Below, one piece after another: positions 31,005 to 39,405 of a DNA stretch of 64,000 bases; position 1 is the first letter of the stretch, and every line of letters begins with the position of its first letter. A model generated the notes under the pieces. It was not told the DNA's origin. It made no database searches and saw nothing but the letters and a program-made list of their open reading frames with translations. The position numbers and the translations under genes are program-made. The DNA comes from Paracoccaceae bacterium (lineage in GTDB: Bacteria; Pseudomonadota; Alphaproteobacteria; Rhodobacterales; Rhodobacteraceae): the NCBI GenBank assembly GCA_022448245.1, contig JAKVCO010000008.1, positions 62,001-126,000 of the forward strand, written 5' to 3'.

Positions 31005-32332
31005 ACCGTCACGCCAAAGAGGAAGTCGTCTGTATCGAGGTCAGCGGCCGCCACGCCCTTGAGGTAGAGCATGTCACCTGCGAGCCCGCCGAGCGCCGCC
31101 AGATCGATCTTCGTAGCCCAGCCTTGATCCTGCCTTGATCCCGAGAGCGTTGCGAAATTGATGCGGTAGGCTGACAGGTCGACCAGATCGATCCCGAGTT
31201 CAAAGTCATGGACGAAGTCCTTCCCGTCACCGGGCGTGTGGACGAATTCATAGGCATGTCCATCAGCGCTCCATGCGCCGCCCCAGAGGTGTTCGGTGCC
31301 TTCACCGCCCTCCAGCACGTCTGCCCATTTACCGCCGATCAGCTTGTCGTTGCCGCCATCACCGGAAATCTGGTCGCTGCCTTTTTGACCTTAGAGAGAG
31401 TCTGCACCATTGCCGCCAGAAAGCATGTCATCGCCCATACGTCCGTAGAGCGTGTCGGCACCGTCAGCGCCGTTGATCACGTCATCCCAGCGCGACCCGT
31501 AGAGGTCTTTGTCCGCGCTCGTGCCGCCGTAGACCTTGCCCGGCGTGAAGGAATTATCGCCTGGGATCGCGGGGTTGCGCGTGGGTTCAGCCGTTTCCTC
31601 GTAGACGCGGATGTAGTCGATTTCGAACGCGTCTGAGAAATCGGTGGTGGCATCAGGCGCCCCTGTCCACGTGGTGTCGACGGCCAACGAGACCGCGAGG
31701 TACATCTCCTCCGTGATCGCCATCGCATCACTGCGCACTTCGACATCATCTATGAACCACGTGATCTCGGTATCGGTCCAGTGCAGGCCATAGGTATGGA
31801 ACCCGTCCGAGACATCTGTTGTGGCGATAGCTGCACTATCGCCCACACCATTTTCCCAGACATTGGTGTGGACCGTCTCGGTGTCGTGGCCGAGGATCTC
31901 GAAGACGTCGATCGCGGACAACCAATCACCGTCAGCGGGTAAAAGCCACAGCGCGGCAAGAAACCCTTGCTGATCGGGCACCTTGGCTGACATCTCGATA
32001 TATCCGCCCGCTGCGCCGAAGGTGAGTTCAGTCGTCAGCACGCCTGAGGCGTATTCCTGGTCATCTGCGATCAGCTGCTGCGCGGTGATAGACAGCACGC
32101 CGCCTTGCTGGGTGATCGTTGGATCAAGCTCGGGATCGTCAACATCGACGAAATATTGCCCCTCGCCATTGGCATCGATGAAGCGGGAGTCGTCTTCATG
32201 GGGCGAGAACGAGGTGTTCCAATGCCCGTCCGAGCCATGCCCCGTCCAGGCATCTACTTTAGTTCCGATGAATTCATCTTGAAAAGTGAGGGAATAGGAC
32301 GTCCCATCCAGCGTAATCGTCTGTGCAACCAT
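31001..32332 (-). pseudogene. GH16 glycosyl hydrolase with C-terminal RTX repeats, interrupted by in-frame TAA at 31391-31393
   Basis: Two supplied ORFs (31391..32332 and 31001..31318) are in the same frame; translation across the stop reads GGNGADSL*GQKGSDQISGDGGNDKLIGGKWADVLEGGEG. Confidence 0.8.
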
Positions 32333-32470
32333 CTATCCAAAAATTTTATGCGCCGCCTGCACCCACAGCCAAGGTGTGCCAAGACCGCGCGCAACGCGAG
32401 GTAAGACGCGCGACGCAATGAACAGGAAGTTAATCTTGAGGCGGGGCACCCAGAGGCCCATATCAGGGCC

Positions 32471-33157
32471 ATGGGTTACCTGATACCGATCCTCCTCGCT
32501 GTGGCTTATGGCTTTGTGATGATGCGCTTCTCGGCTTGGTCGACGAAGCGACAGCTCACTGAGAAATCTCGCCCTTTGAAGGACGAAGCGCTCGATCCGC
32601 TCATCGGGCGCATGGCGGACGCGCTTGATCTCCCCAACATCAAGGTGAACCTCTACGACGTTGAAATGATCAACGGTCTGGCCGCACCGGACGGGCGCAT
32701 CTTCATCACGCGCGGGTTCTACAACGAATACCGGGACGGCAGTATCAGCGGTGAGGAAATGGCGAGCGTCGTGGCCCACGAGCTTGGCCATGTGGCGCTT
32801 GGCCATACCAAACGCCGAATGGTCGACTTCTCCGCACAAAACGCGGCGCGCGCAGCGCTCACCATGATCATCGGGCGGTTTATTCCCTTCGTCGGACCGA
32901 TGATTGCCAATGCGGTGATCTCTCTCTTCGCGGCGGGCCTGAGCCGGGCTGACGAGTATGAGGCGGACGCCTACGCCTCGGCGCTTCTCCTGAAATCCGG
33001 CATCGGCCTCGATGGACAAAAGAGCCTCTTTCGCAAGCTCGATGCGCTCACGAAATCCCGTGCGGGCGCGGCGCCAGCATGGCTCCTAAGCCATCCAAAA
33101 TCGCGCGAGCGCATCGCCGCGATCGAGGCGAACGCCAAGAAGTGGGGCGTGGACTAA
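32471..33157 (+). CDS. M48 family metalloprotease
   Basis: VVAHELGHVALGH (HExxH), EYEADAYA. Confidence 0.92.
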   Translation: MGYLIPILLAVAYGFVMMRFSAWSTKRQLTEKSRPLKDEALDPLIGRMADALDLPNIKVNLYDVEMINGLAAPDGRIFITRGFYNEYRDGSISGEEMASVVAHELGHVALGHTKRRMVDFSAQNAARAALTMIIGRFIPFVGPMIANAVISLFAAGLSRADEYEADAYASALLLKSGIGLDGQKSLFRKLDALTKSRAGAAPAWLLSHPKSRERIAAIEANAKKWGVD

Positions 33158-33244
33158 CCGCGCCTTTGCTTCGGCAAGCTTTCCCCGCCCCCCTCAAGGC
33201 CCTATGTGGAAGCCCACGACAGTCTGCGGGGCCGACGCCATTTT

Positions 33245-33983
33245 ATGAAGAACCTACTAAGCAAAGCCTCGCGCCGACTGGGCTGGAACCTCGTAAAAAA
33301 ACCGCGATGGGGCCATCACCCGCCACCACTATGCCTTCCAGCTCAACAAGCTCTTTGAACTGACGAATCCCACGATGATCATCGATGTGGGCGGCAACCG
33401 GGGACAGTTCTACGATTTCATTCAGCGCTTCACCGATTTCGACGGTGCCTTTGTCACGTTTGAGCCGATCCCGGAGCTTCATCAGTTCCTCGCGAAGAAA
33501 TCCGACAACGTCCCCAACTGGCAAGTCCACCCGGTGGCCTTGGGATCAGAGGCCGCAGAGCTGAAGCTGAACGTCATGAAGGGCGATGATTTCTCCTCTT
33601 TCTTGCCGCCGTCGCAGACGTCCGGCTGGATTGAGGAGCAAAACCAAGTTGCCCGCGAAGTCAGCGTGCCAGTCCACCGTCTCGATGAGATCTTCGAGGA
33701 GATCGCCGTCAATGGCGCCGATGAGCGGATCTTTCTGAAGATGGACACTCAGGGCTTTGATCTTGAGGTCTTCAAAGGTGCCGAGGGGATCATGTCGCAA
33801 GTGGTGGCACTACAGTCCGAAGTTGCGTTCCAGACGATCTATGATGGCATGCCCGACGTGACAGAGGCTCTGAACACTTTCCGGGCCGCAGGCTTTGGTG
33901 TGACGGCGTTCTCCAAAGTCGCTGACTTAAACGACGCGGCTGTGGAGTTTGACTGCCTGATGGTGAACCAGAACCGCGCCTAG
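33245..33983 (+). CDS. FkbM family methyltransferase, apparent frameshift at A7 tract 33295-33301
   Basis: IIDVGGNRGQFYDFI, FEPIPELHQFL, PVHRLDEIFEEI, FLKMDTQGFDLEVFKGAEG; N-terminal MKNLLSKASRRLGWNLVK is in a different frame from NRDGAITRHHYAFQLNKLFELTNPTMIIDVGGN. Confidence 0.8.
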
Positions 33984-34534
33984 CGCGCGTCAGCGTTCTC
34001 CAATGCCTTCGCGAGCCGCGGCAAACGGCACTTCTTGAGCATCGCGCGCCGCGTCGGCGGACATCCGTCCATCTTTTGCGCAGCGACCCATGTTTCCTCC
34101 ACCGCGCCGGAGATGGCTTCCGGGTGCGTCACCCACATCGACGTCAGGAAGTGGTCTGGATTGTCCCGCCTTATGCCTTCTTCGTGCAAAGTACCGCGCG
34201 GGAAATCCTTGGCGTTCTCAGTCAGCAGCACCTCGGCCGAGCCTGCAATCGCGGCGGCTAGCACGTGAATATCGTTCTCATCTGGCAGCCAGAGCCGCGC
34301 TTCATCTGCTGCCTTCGGGCGCACACTGGCCTCGGGCCAGAAGCTACGGATCAACGCGATTTCGCCTTCGGCTTGCGCATTGGCCACGGGCCCAAGACGC
34401 GCGGCCGCCCGGCGCCATTCCTCGAGGATGCGGTCGGACCAAAGCGGCGTGAACACCCCGGCGCGGGCAGACTTCAAGAGGACTTCGCGCTGAACCGTGG
34501 GGTAAAGCACGCATGCGTCGAGAAGGACCTTCAC
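33980..34534 (-). CDS. PIN domain protein
   Basis: VKVLLDACVLYP...DENDIHVLAAAIAGSAEVLLTENAKDFP; GTG start 34534 overlaps stop of the upstream methyltransferase. Confidence 0.85.
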   Translation of the reverse strand: MKVLLDACVLYPTVQREVLLKSARAGVFTPLWSDRILEEWRRAAARLGPVANAQAEGEIALIRSFWPEASVRPKAADEARLWLPDENDIHVLAAAIAGSAEVLLTENAKDFPRGTLHEEGIRRDNPDHFLTSMWVTHPEAISGAVEETWVAAQKMDGCPPTRRAMLKKCRLPRLAKALENADAR

Positions 34535-35721
34535 GCGAGCCTCAGGAGGAGCGACTTCAGATAGCCGGTCTCCGCGAGTGAGGGATGCTGCGGATGATCT
34601 GGCCCGGCATAGCCGGTGTGCAGGATCTGGCCCGCGCGCCCTGCCCGCCCGACACCCCGCAGACTTGAGGTGCGGAACTTGGTGAGATCGGCCGCGTGCG
34701 AACACGAACACAGCACAAGGATACCACCGGGCTTGACCAGTGGCGCTGCAAGCTTTGCGATCCTCTCATACGCGCGCAGCCCTGCATCGAGCGCGTTTTT
34801 GGAGGGCGCGAATGCAGGCGGATCGCAAATGACGATCTCGAAGCTCTCCGGCTCCTGTGCCTCAAGCGCCGCGAATGCGTCTGATTGCAGGGTCTCGAAC
34901 CGATCCGAGGCGCCCATACGTTCGGCCCCTTCTGCGGCCAGATTCAACGCAGGTTCCGACCCATCCACAGCCGTGACATGGGCTGCGCCCGCTGCCAAAG
35001 CCGCAAGGCCAAAGCCGCCCACATGGGAGAAGACGTCGAGTACACGAGCGTCCTTCGCAAAGCCCTGCAGGAACGCGTGGTTAGGGCGTTGGTCGAAGAA
35101 GATGCCTGTCTTTTGACCGCCCATGAGGTCGGCCATATAAGTCGCGCCGTTCATGGGGACTGGGATTACGCCGGCCGGCGCCTCACCGGCAATGGCTACG
35201 CGTAGCTCGGGCAGACCTTCGAGGCCTCTAGCGCGTCCGGTGCCATTCAGGATCACATTCGGCATTCCTCGAGCCGCAAGCACACGTGCGAAGCTGTCCT
35301 TCATACGGTCCGCCCACGCGGCATTCGCTTGGAAAACGGCGGTGTCGCCGAACCGGTCAATGACGACCCCAGGAAGGCCGTCGCCTTCCGCATGCACCAG
35401 CCGATAATAAGGCGCGTCATAAAGCCTCTCGCGCAGTGCCAGAGCGGCGTCGATCTTCGCCCCTAACCATGCCTCGTCAATGACCATATCCGTGTCGCGA
35501 GATAGAACCCGCCCCACGATCTTGGAGGCACTGTTAAAGCCCACGAGGGCCAAAGGCTCTCGATCGGAGCCTTCGAGGAGCGCGATCGTTCCGGGTTCGA
35601 GCGCCTTCGTACGGCGGTCGAGGACCAGTTCATTAGCAAAGACCCAAGGATGCCCGAAGCGGATGCGGCGGGGGTCCATTTTGGGTTTCAGGCGGACAAC
35701 GGAAAAAGGGGGTGGCGTCAT
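34531..35721 (-). CDS. rlmI: Class I SAM-dependent rRNA methyltransferase, RlmI-like (PUA + methyltransferase)
   Basis: RRIRFGHPWVFANEL, DQRPNHAFLQGFAKDARVLDVFSHVGGFGLAA, VICDPPAFAPSK, LVLCSCSH. Confidence 0.92.
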   Translation of the reverse strand: MTPPPFSVVRLKPKMDPRRIRFGHPWVFANELVLDRRTKALEPGTIALLEGSDREPLALVGFNSASKIVGRVLSRDTDMVIDEAWLGAKIDAALALRERLYDAPYYRLVHAEGDGLPGVVIDRFGDTAVFQANAAWADRMKDSFARVLAARGMPNVILNGTGRARGLEGLPELRVAIAGEAPAGVIPVPMNGATYMADLMGGQKTGIFFDQRPNHAFLQGFAKDARVLDVFSHVGGFGLAALAAGAAHVTAVDGSEPALNLAAEGAERMGASDRFETLQSDAFAALEAQEPESFEIVICDPPAFAPSKNALDAGLRAYERIAKLAAPLVKPGGILVLCSCSHAADLTKFRTSSLRGVGRAGRAGQILHTGYAGPDHPQHPSLAETGYLKSLLLRLA

Positions 35722-35730
35722 GCCACCCCC
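35703..35730 (-). terminator. Perfect 9-bp hairpin + T5 on minus strand, start codon of rlmI-like gene in loop
   Basis: Minus strand GGGGGTGGC-ATGAC-GCCACCCCC-TTTTT. Confidence 0.75.
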
Positions 35731-35764
35731 TCTAAGCCCCGTTTCGGGGAATGTGTAGCGCCGA

Positions 35765-36388
35765 TCAGATGTCGGCTTGCTCGACAGGCTGGCCCGATGG
35801 CACGAGCGGACGTGTCAGCTCTTGCTGGATTAGGAAGGCCAGGTGGTCGGAGATCCGTTTTTTCTGCGTCTCGCCGGCACGGTCCGCCTCGATGGCCGAA
35901 CGACCGCCGAGAGCTGCCAGATCTGCGTTAATCGTGCGCGTCGGCACGACAACGTCGCCGGTGGCCGCATCTCGCACCGTCATTTCGAACTTGATGGAAT
36001 GGACGCCGCCCACCGTATAGCGCGCCTTTTCCGTCAGGGAATGGAAGCGCATGACGTTGATGTCGACCATCACCGGCTGCACGCCCTCAAGCTGAGCAGT
36101 GCCACGCTGGAACGCCTCGCCCATCAGATCGCGAACCTGCACATGGCGGTCGCCGATCGCTTCGCCGCGCCAAACGATGTCGGCCAACGGATAATAAACA
36201 TTTGCCTCTGAGACACGGAGATTACGCGGCACAACCACGCGAAGTTCGGTCACGTCGAAGGACGGTGCCACAGATTGGAAGCTCGGAACTTCCAGCGGCG
36301 CATTCCGGGTTGCCGTGTCGATGGTGCTGCAAGCACCCAGTGAGAACGCAACCGAAGAAATAGCAAACAAGCGCATAAACGTGGTCAT
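35765..36388 (-). CDS. Conserved lipoprotein of unknown function
   Basis: MTTFMRLFAISSVAFSLGACSTID lipobox; downstream conserved-looking domain. Confidence 0.82.
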   Translation of the reverse strand: MTTFMRLFAISSVAFSLGACSTIDTATRNAPLEVPSFQSVAPSFDVTELRVVVPRNLRVSEANVYYPLADIVWRGEAIGDRHVQVRDLMGEAFQRGTAQLEGVQPVMVDINVMRFHSLTEKARYTVGGVHSIKFEMTVRDAATGDVVVPTRTINADLAALGGRSAIEADRAGETQKKRISDHLAFLIQQELTRPLVPSGQPVEQADI

Positions 36389-36583
36389 GTGATGTCCTCT
36401 CTTGCCCAATAGCCTGTGGCGGGCACGCGAAGAGATGCTCTCGAATCGAGGCTTAATTTAGGCAAAACCTTGGAAAATCATCTCATTCGCACAGGCATTC
36501 CCGGCACAATTGGGAACAATCCGGGGTTCCTTAGGTCAACCTGAGGCGATTTGGTGCGAAGACTTTCCGCGCCATGCGTCGAT

Positions 36584-36597
36584 TGTTAGCGCTATCA
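36584..36597. promoter_or_regulatory. LacI-family-like operator TGTTAGC-GCTATCA upstream of edd
   Basis: Near-perfect palindrome with central CG (one mismatch), 53 bp upstream of edd ATG. Confidence 0.55.
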
Positions 36598-36650
36598 TCT
36601 CACTTGGGAACAGCGTAAATAACGCGCGACTCATCCCAGCGGAGAAGCCA

Positions 36651-38450
36651 ATGCCACTCCATGATACCATCGCCAAAGTCACTGATCGCATCATCGCCCG
36701 CTCGCACGAGTGCCGATCCCGATATGAGAGCCGTATGGAGGCCGCCGCTGCCGAAGGCCCCCGCCGCGCACATCTGACCTGCGGCAACCAAGCCCATGCC
36801 TACGCCGCCATGGGCGAGGCGCAAAACGATCTCGCCACCGGGCGCGCACCCAACCTCGGCATCGTCACAGCCTACAATGACATGCTCAGCGCCCATCAGC
36901 CCTACGAGCGCTTTCCAGACCTTATCCGGGCAACCGCCCGCGCTGTCGGCGCGACAGCCCAAGTTGCAGGCGGTGTGCCTGCCATGTGCGACGGTATCAC
37001 CCAAGGCCAGGTCGGGATGGAGCTATCGCTCTTCTCGCGCGACGTGATTGCGTTGTCGGCGGGCGTGGCCCTCTCGCACAATTGCTACGATGCGGCCGTG
37101 TATCTGGGTGTCTGCGACAAGATCGTCCCGGGCCTCATCATCGGCGCGGCGACCTTCGGCTATATCCCGGGGATTTTCATTCCCGCGGGGCCCATGGTTT
37201 CTGGCCTGCCCAATGACGAAAAGGCTGCCATCCGCAAGAAATTCGCCGCCGGTGAGTGCGGGCGGGAGGAGCTGATGGTCGCGGAGATGGCCTCCTACCA
37301 CGGGCCGGGCACCTGTACGTTCTATGGGACCGCGAACTCCAACCAGATGCTGATGGAGTTCATGGGCCTTCATCTGCCTGCTTCTTCCTTCGTCAATCCG
37401 GGCACCGAGCTGCGCGATGCGCTCACAGAAGCTGCGGTGAAACAGGCGCTGAGCATCACGGCGCTCGGCAACGATTATCGCCCTGTCTACCGCGTCCTGA
37501 ATGAAAAGGCCTTTGTGAACGGCATCGTGGGCCTGATGGCCACGGGCGGGTCTACCAACCTGATCCTGCACCTGCCTGCCATGGCGCGCGCTGCGGGCGT
37601 GATCCTCGAGCTTGAGGATTTCGCGGACATCTCTTCCGTCACGCCGCTGATGGCGAAGGTCTATCCAAACGGGCTGGCGGACGTGAACCATTTCCACGCT
37701 GCAGGCGGTCTTGGCTACATGATGGGTGAGCTTGTCGATGCAGGTCTTCTGCACGCTGACACGGTCACAGTGATGGGCAACGGGCTCGGCGACTACAGCT
37801 CGGAGGCGCAGCTGAAAGACGGGCGCGCTGTCTGGGTCGATGGGCCCCGGCAGTCCCACAACGAAAAGATCCTGCGTCCAGCAGACGATGCATTCCAGCC
37901 GCAGGGCGGCCTCAAGCGCCTCTCCGGGCCGCTTGGCACCGGCGTCATGAAAGTGTCCGCTGTCGCTGAGTACCTGCAAGAGATCACCGCCCCTGCCCGC
38001 GTCTTCCATGACCAAGAGAGCGTCAAAAAGGCCTTCCAACAGGGCGAGTTCACCGAAGACACCATCGTCGTCGTGCGCTTTCAAGGCCCAAAGGCAAACG
38101 GCATGCCTGAGCTTCATAACCTGACGCCTTGTTTGTCGGTCTGTCTCGACCGAGGGCTCAAAATCGCCCTCGTCACCGATGGGCGCATGTCCGGCGCCTC
38201 GGGCAAAGTCCCGGCGGCAATCCACGTCTCGCCCGAGGCCGCCGACGGAGGTCCGCTGGCCTATGTCGAAGATGGCGACATGATCCGGGTGGACGCCAAG
38301 GCCGGTATCATCGACAACCTGAGCGCGTGGCACGCCCGCGTGCCTGCAGCGCCGGACCTCAGCGATAATGGTCACGGCGTGGGCCGAGAGCTCTTTGAAG
38401 TGTTCCGGCAAAATGCGAGCCCGGCCATGTCTGGCGCGCGCGTGGTCTAA
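36651..38450 (+). CDS. edd: Phosphogluconate dehydratase
   Basis: [93 protein letters not shown]; start at 36651. Confidence 0.97.
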   Translation: MPLHDTIAKVTDRIIARSHECRSRYESRMEAAAAEGPRRAHLTCGNQAHAYAAMGEAQNDLATGRAPNLGIVTAYNDMLSAHQPYERFPDLIRATARAVGATAQVAGGVPAMCDGITQGQVGMELSLFSRDVIALSAGVALSHNCYDAAVYLGVCDKIVPGLIIGAATFGYIPGIFIPAGPMVSGLPNDEKAAIRKKFAAGECGREELMVAEMASYHGPGTCTFYGTANSNQMLMEFMGLHLPASSFVNPGTELRDALTEAAVKQALSITALGNDYRPVYRVLNEKAFVNGIVGLMATGGSTNLILHLPAMARAAGVILELEDFADISSVTPLMAKVYPNGLADVNHFHAAGGLGYMMGELVDAGLLHADTVTVMGNGLGDYSSEAQLKDGRAVWVDGPRQSHNEKILRPADDAFQPQGGLKRLSGPLGTGVMKVSAVAEYLQEITAPARVFHDQESVKKAFQQGEFTEDTIVVVRFQGPKANGMPELHNLTPCLSVCLDRGLKIALVTDGRMSGASGKVPAAIHVSPEAADGGPLAYVEDGDMIRVDAKAGIIDNLSAWHARVPAAPDLSDNGHGVGRELFEVFRQNASPAMSGARVV

Positions 38451-38464
38451 AGGAGAAGACGAAT

Positions 38465-39106
38465 ATGACCCCCGAACAGCAATCTGAAGCTGCCGAAGCT
38501 GTCTGCCGCGCTGCCCCTGTGGTTCCTGTGCTCGTGGTCGAGGATGCTGGATCTGCGGCAGATTTGGCGGCCGCACTCGTGGCCGGAGGTCTGCCTGCGC
38601 TTGAAGTGACCCTCCGCACGCCAGCCGCGCTCGATGTCATCCGCGAGATGGCGCAGGTCGAGGGTGGTATTGTTGGTGCAGGCACGCTCCTGAGCGGTCG
38701 CGATGTGGAACGGGCCAAAGAGGCGGGTGCGACGTTCGGTGTATCCCCGGGCTCGACCCAAGACATCATCGATGCCTGCCGCCTGAACGAATTGCCGCTG
38801 TTGCCCGGTGCGGCCACCGCCACCGAAATGATGGCCCTTCTCGATCACGGCTACACGGTTCAGAAGTTCTTCCCGGCGGAAGCTTCTGGCGGTGCGAAGG
38901 CTCTCGGCAGCTTTGCCTCACCGCTGTCCGCGATCCGCTTTTGCCCCACCGGCGGTGTGAGCCTGAAAAACGCCAATGACTATCTGTCGCTTGGTAACGT
39001 GATGTGTGTTGGTGGCAGCTGGGTCGCCCCCAAGGACGCCGTGGATGCCGGCGACTGGGGTAAGATCACAGCGCTCGCTGCTGAAGCCGCAGCACTGCGC
39101 ACGTAA
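38465..39106 (+). CDS. eda: KDPG/KHG aldolase
   Basis: VPVLVVEDAGSAADLAAALVAGGLPALEVTLRTPAALDVI, VGAGTLLS, KFFPAEASGG, FCPTGGV. Confidence 0.97.
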   Translation: MTPEQQSEAAEAVCRAAPVVPVLVVEDAGSAADLAAALVAGGLPALEVTLRTPAALDVIREMAQVEGGIVGAGTLLSGRDVERAKEAGATFGVSPGSTQDIIDACRLNELPLLPGAATATEMMALLDHGYTVQKFFPAEASGGAKALGSFASPLSAIRFCPTGGVSLKNANDYLSLGNVMCVGGSWVAPKDAVDAGDWGKITALAAEAAALRT

Positions 39107-39108
39107 AT

Positions 39109-39375
39109 CTACGAACTCACCCGAGCGGCGCGACCACCGCGGCGCTTGGGGCTTGGCGCATCGTTCAACGCCTCTTTCAGCGTGGCCGTCATCGGATGAT
39201 CGACAGCTTCGCCATAGGTGCCTAGCAGAAAGCGCACATGATCCTTGGGATCAGCGGCAGCCGGCACACCCAAGGCCCAATCCAGAAAGATCGAACGGCA
39301 CTCACCCGAGGTGATGCCCTCAATGTTGTAGCTCTCGCGGATGAGGCCCTTTGGATCGACGTCCTTGAGTTCCAT
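39109..39375 (-). CDS. Small conserved hypothetical protein
   Basis: MELKDVDPKGLIRESYNIEGITSGECRSIFLDWALGVP...; 88 aa. Confidence 0.75.
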   Translation of the reverse strand: MELKDVDPKGLIRESYNIEGITSGECRSIFLDWALGVPAAADPKDHVRFLLGTYGEAVDHPMTATLKEALNDAPSPKRRGGRAARVSS

Positions 39376-39405
39376 AGCGCAGTTTCTCCCTTACTTGGCA
39401 GGCAG

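Noticed and set aside
37023-38576. 517-aa minus-strand ORF antisense to edd
   Set aside because: Shadow ORF on the opposite strand of a strongly recognised gene; high GC suppresses stop codons; no domain signal
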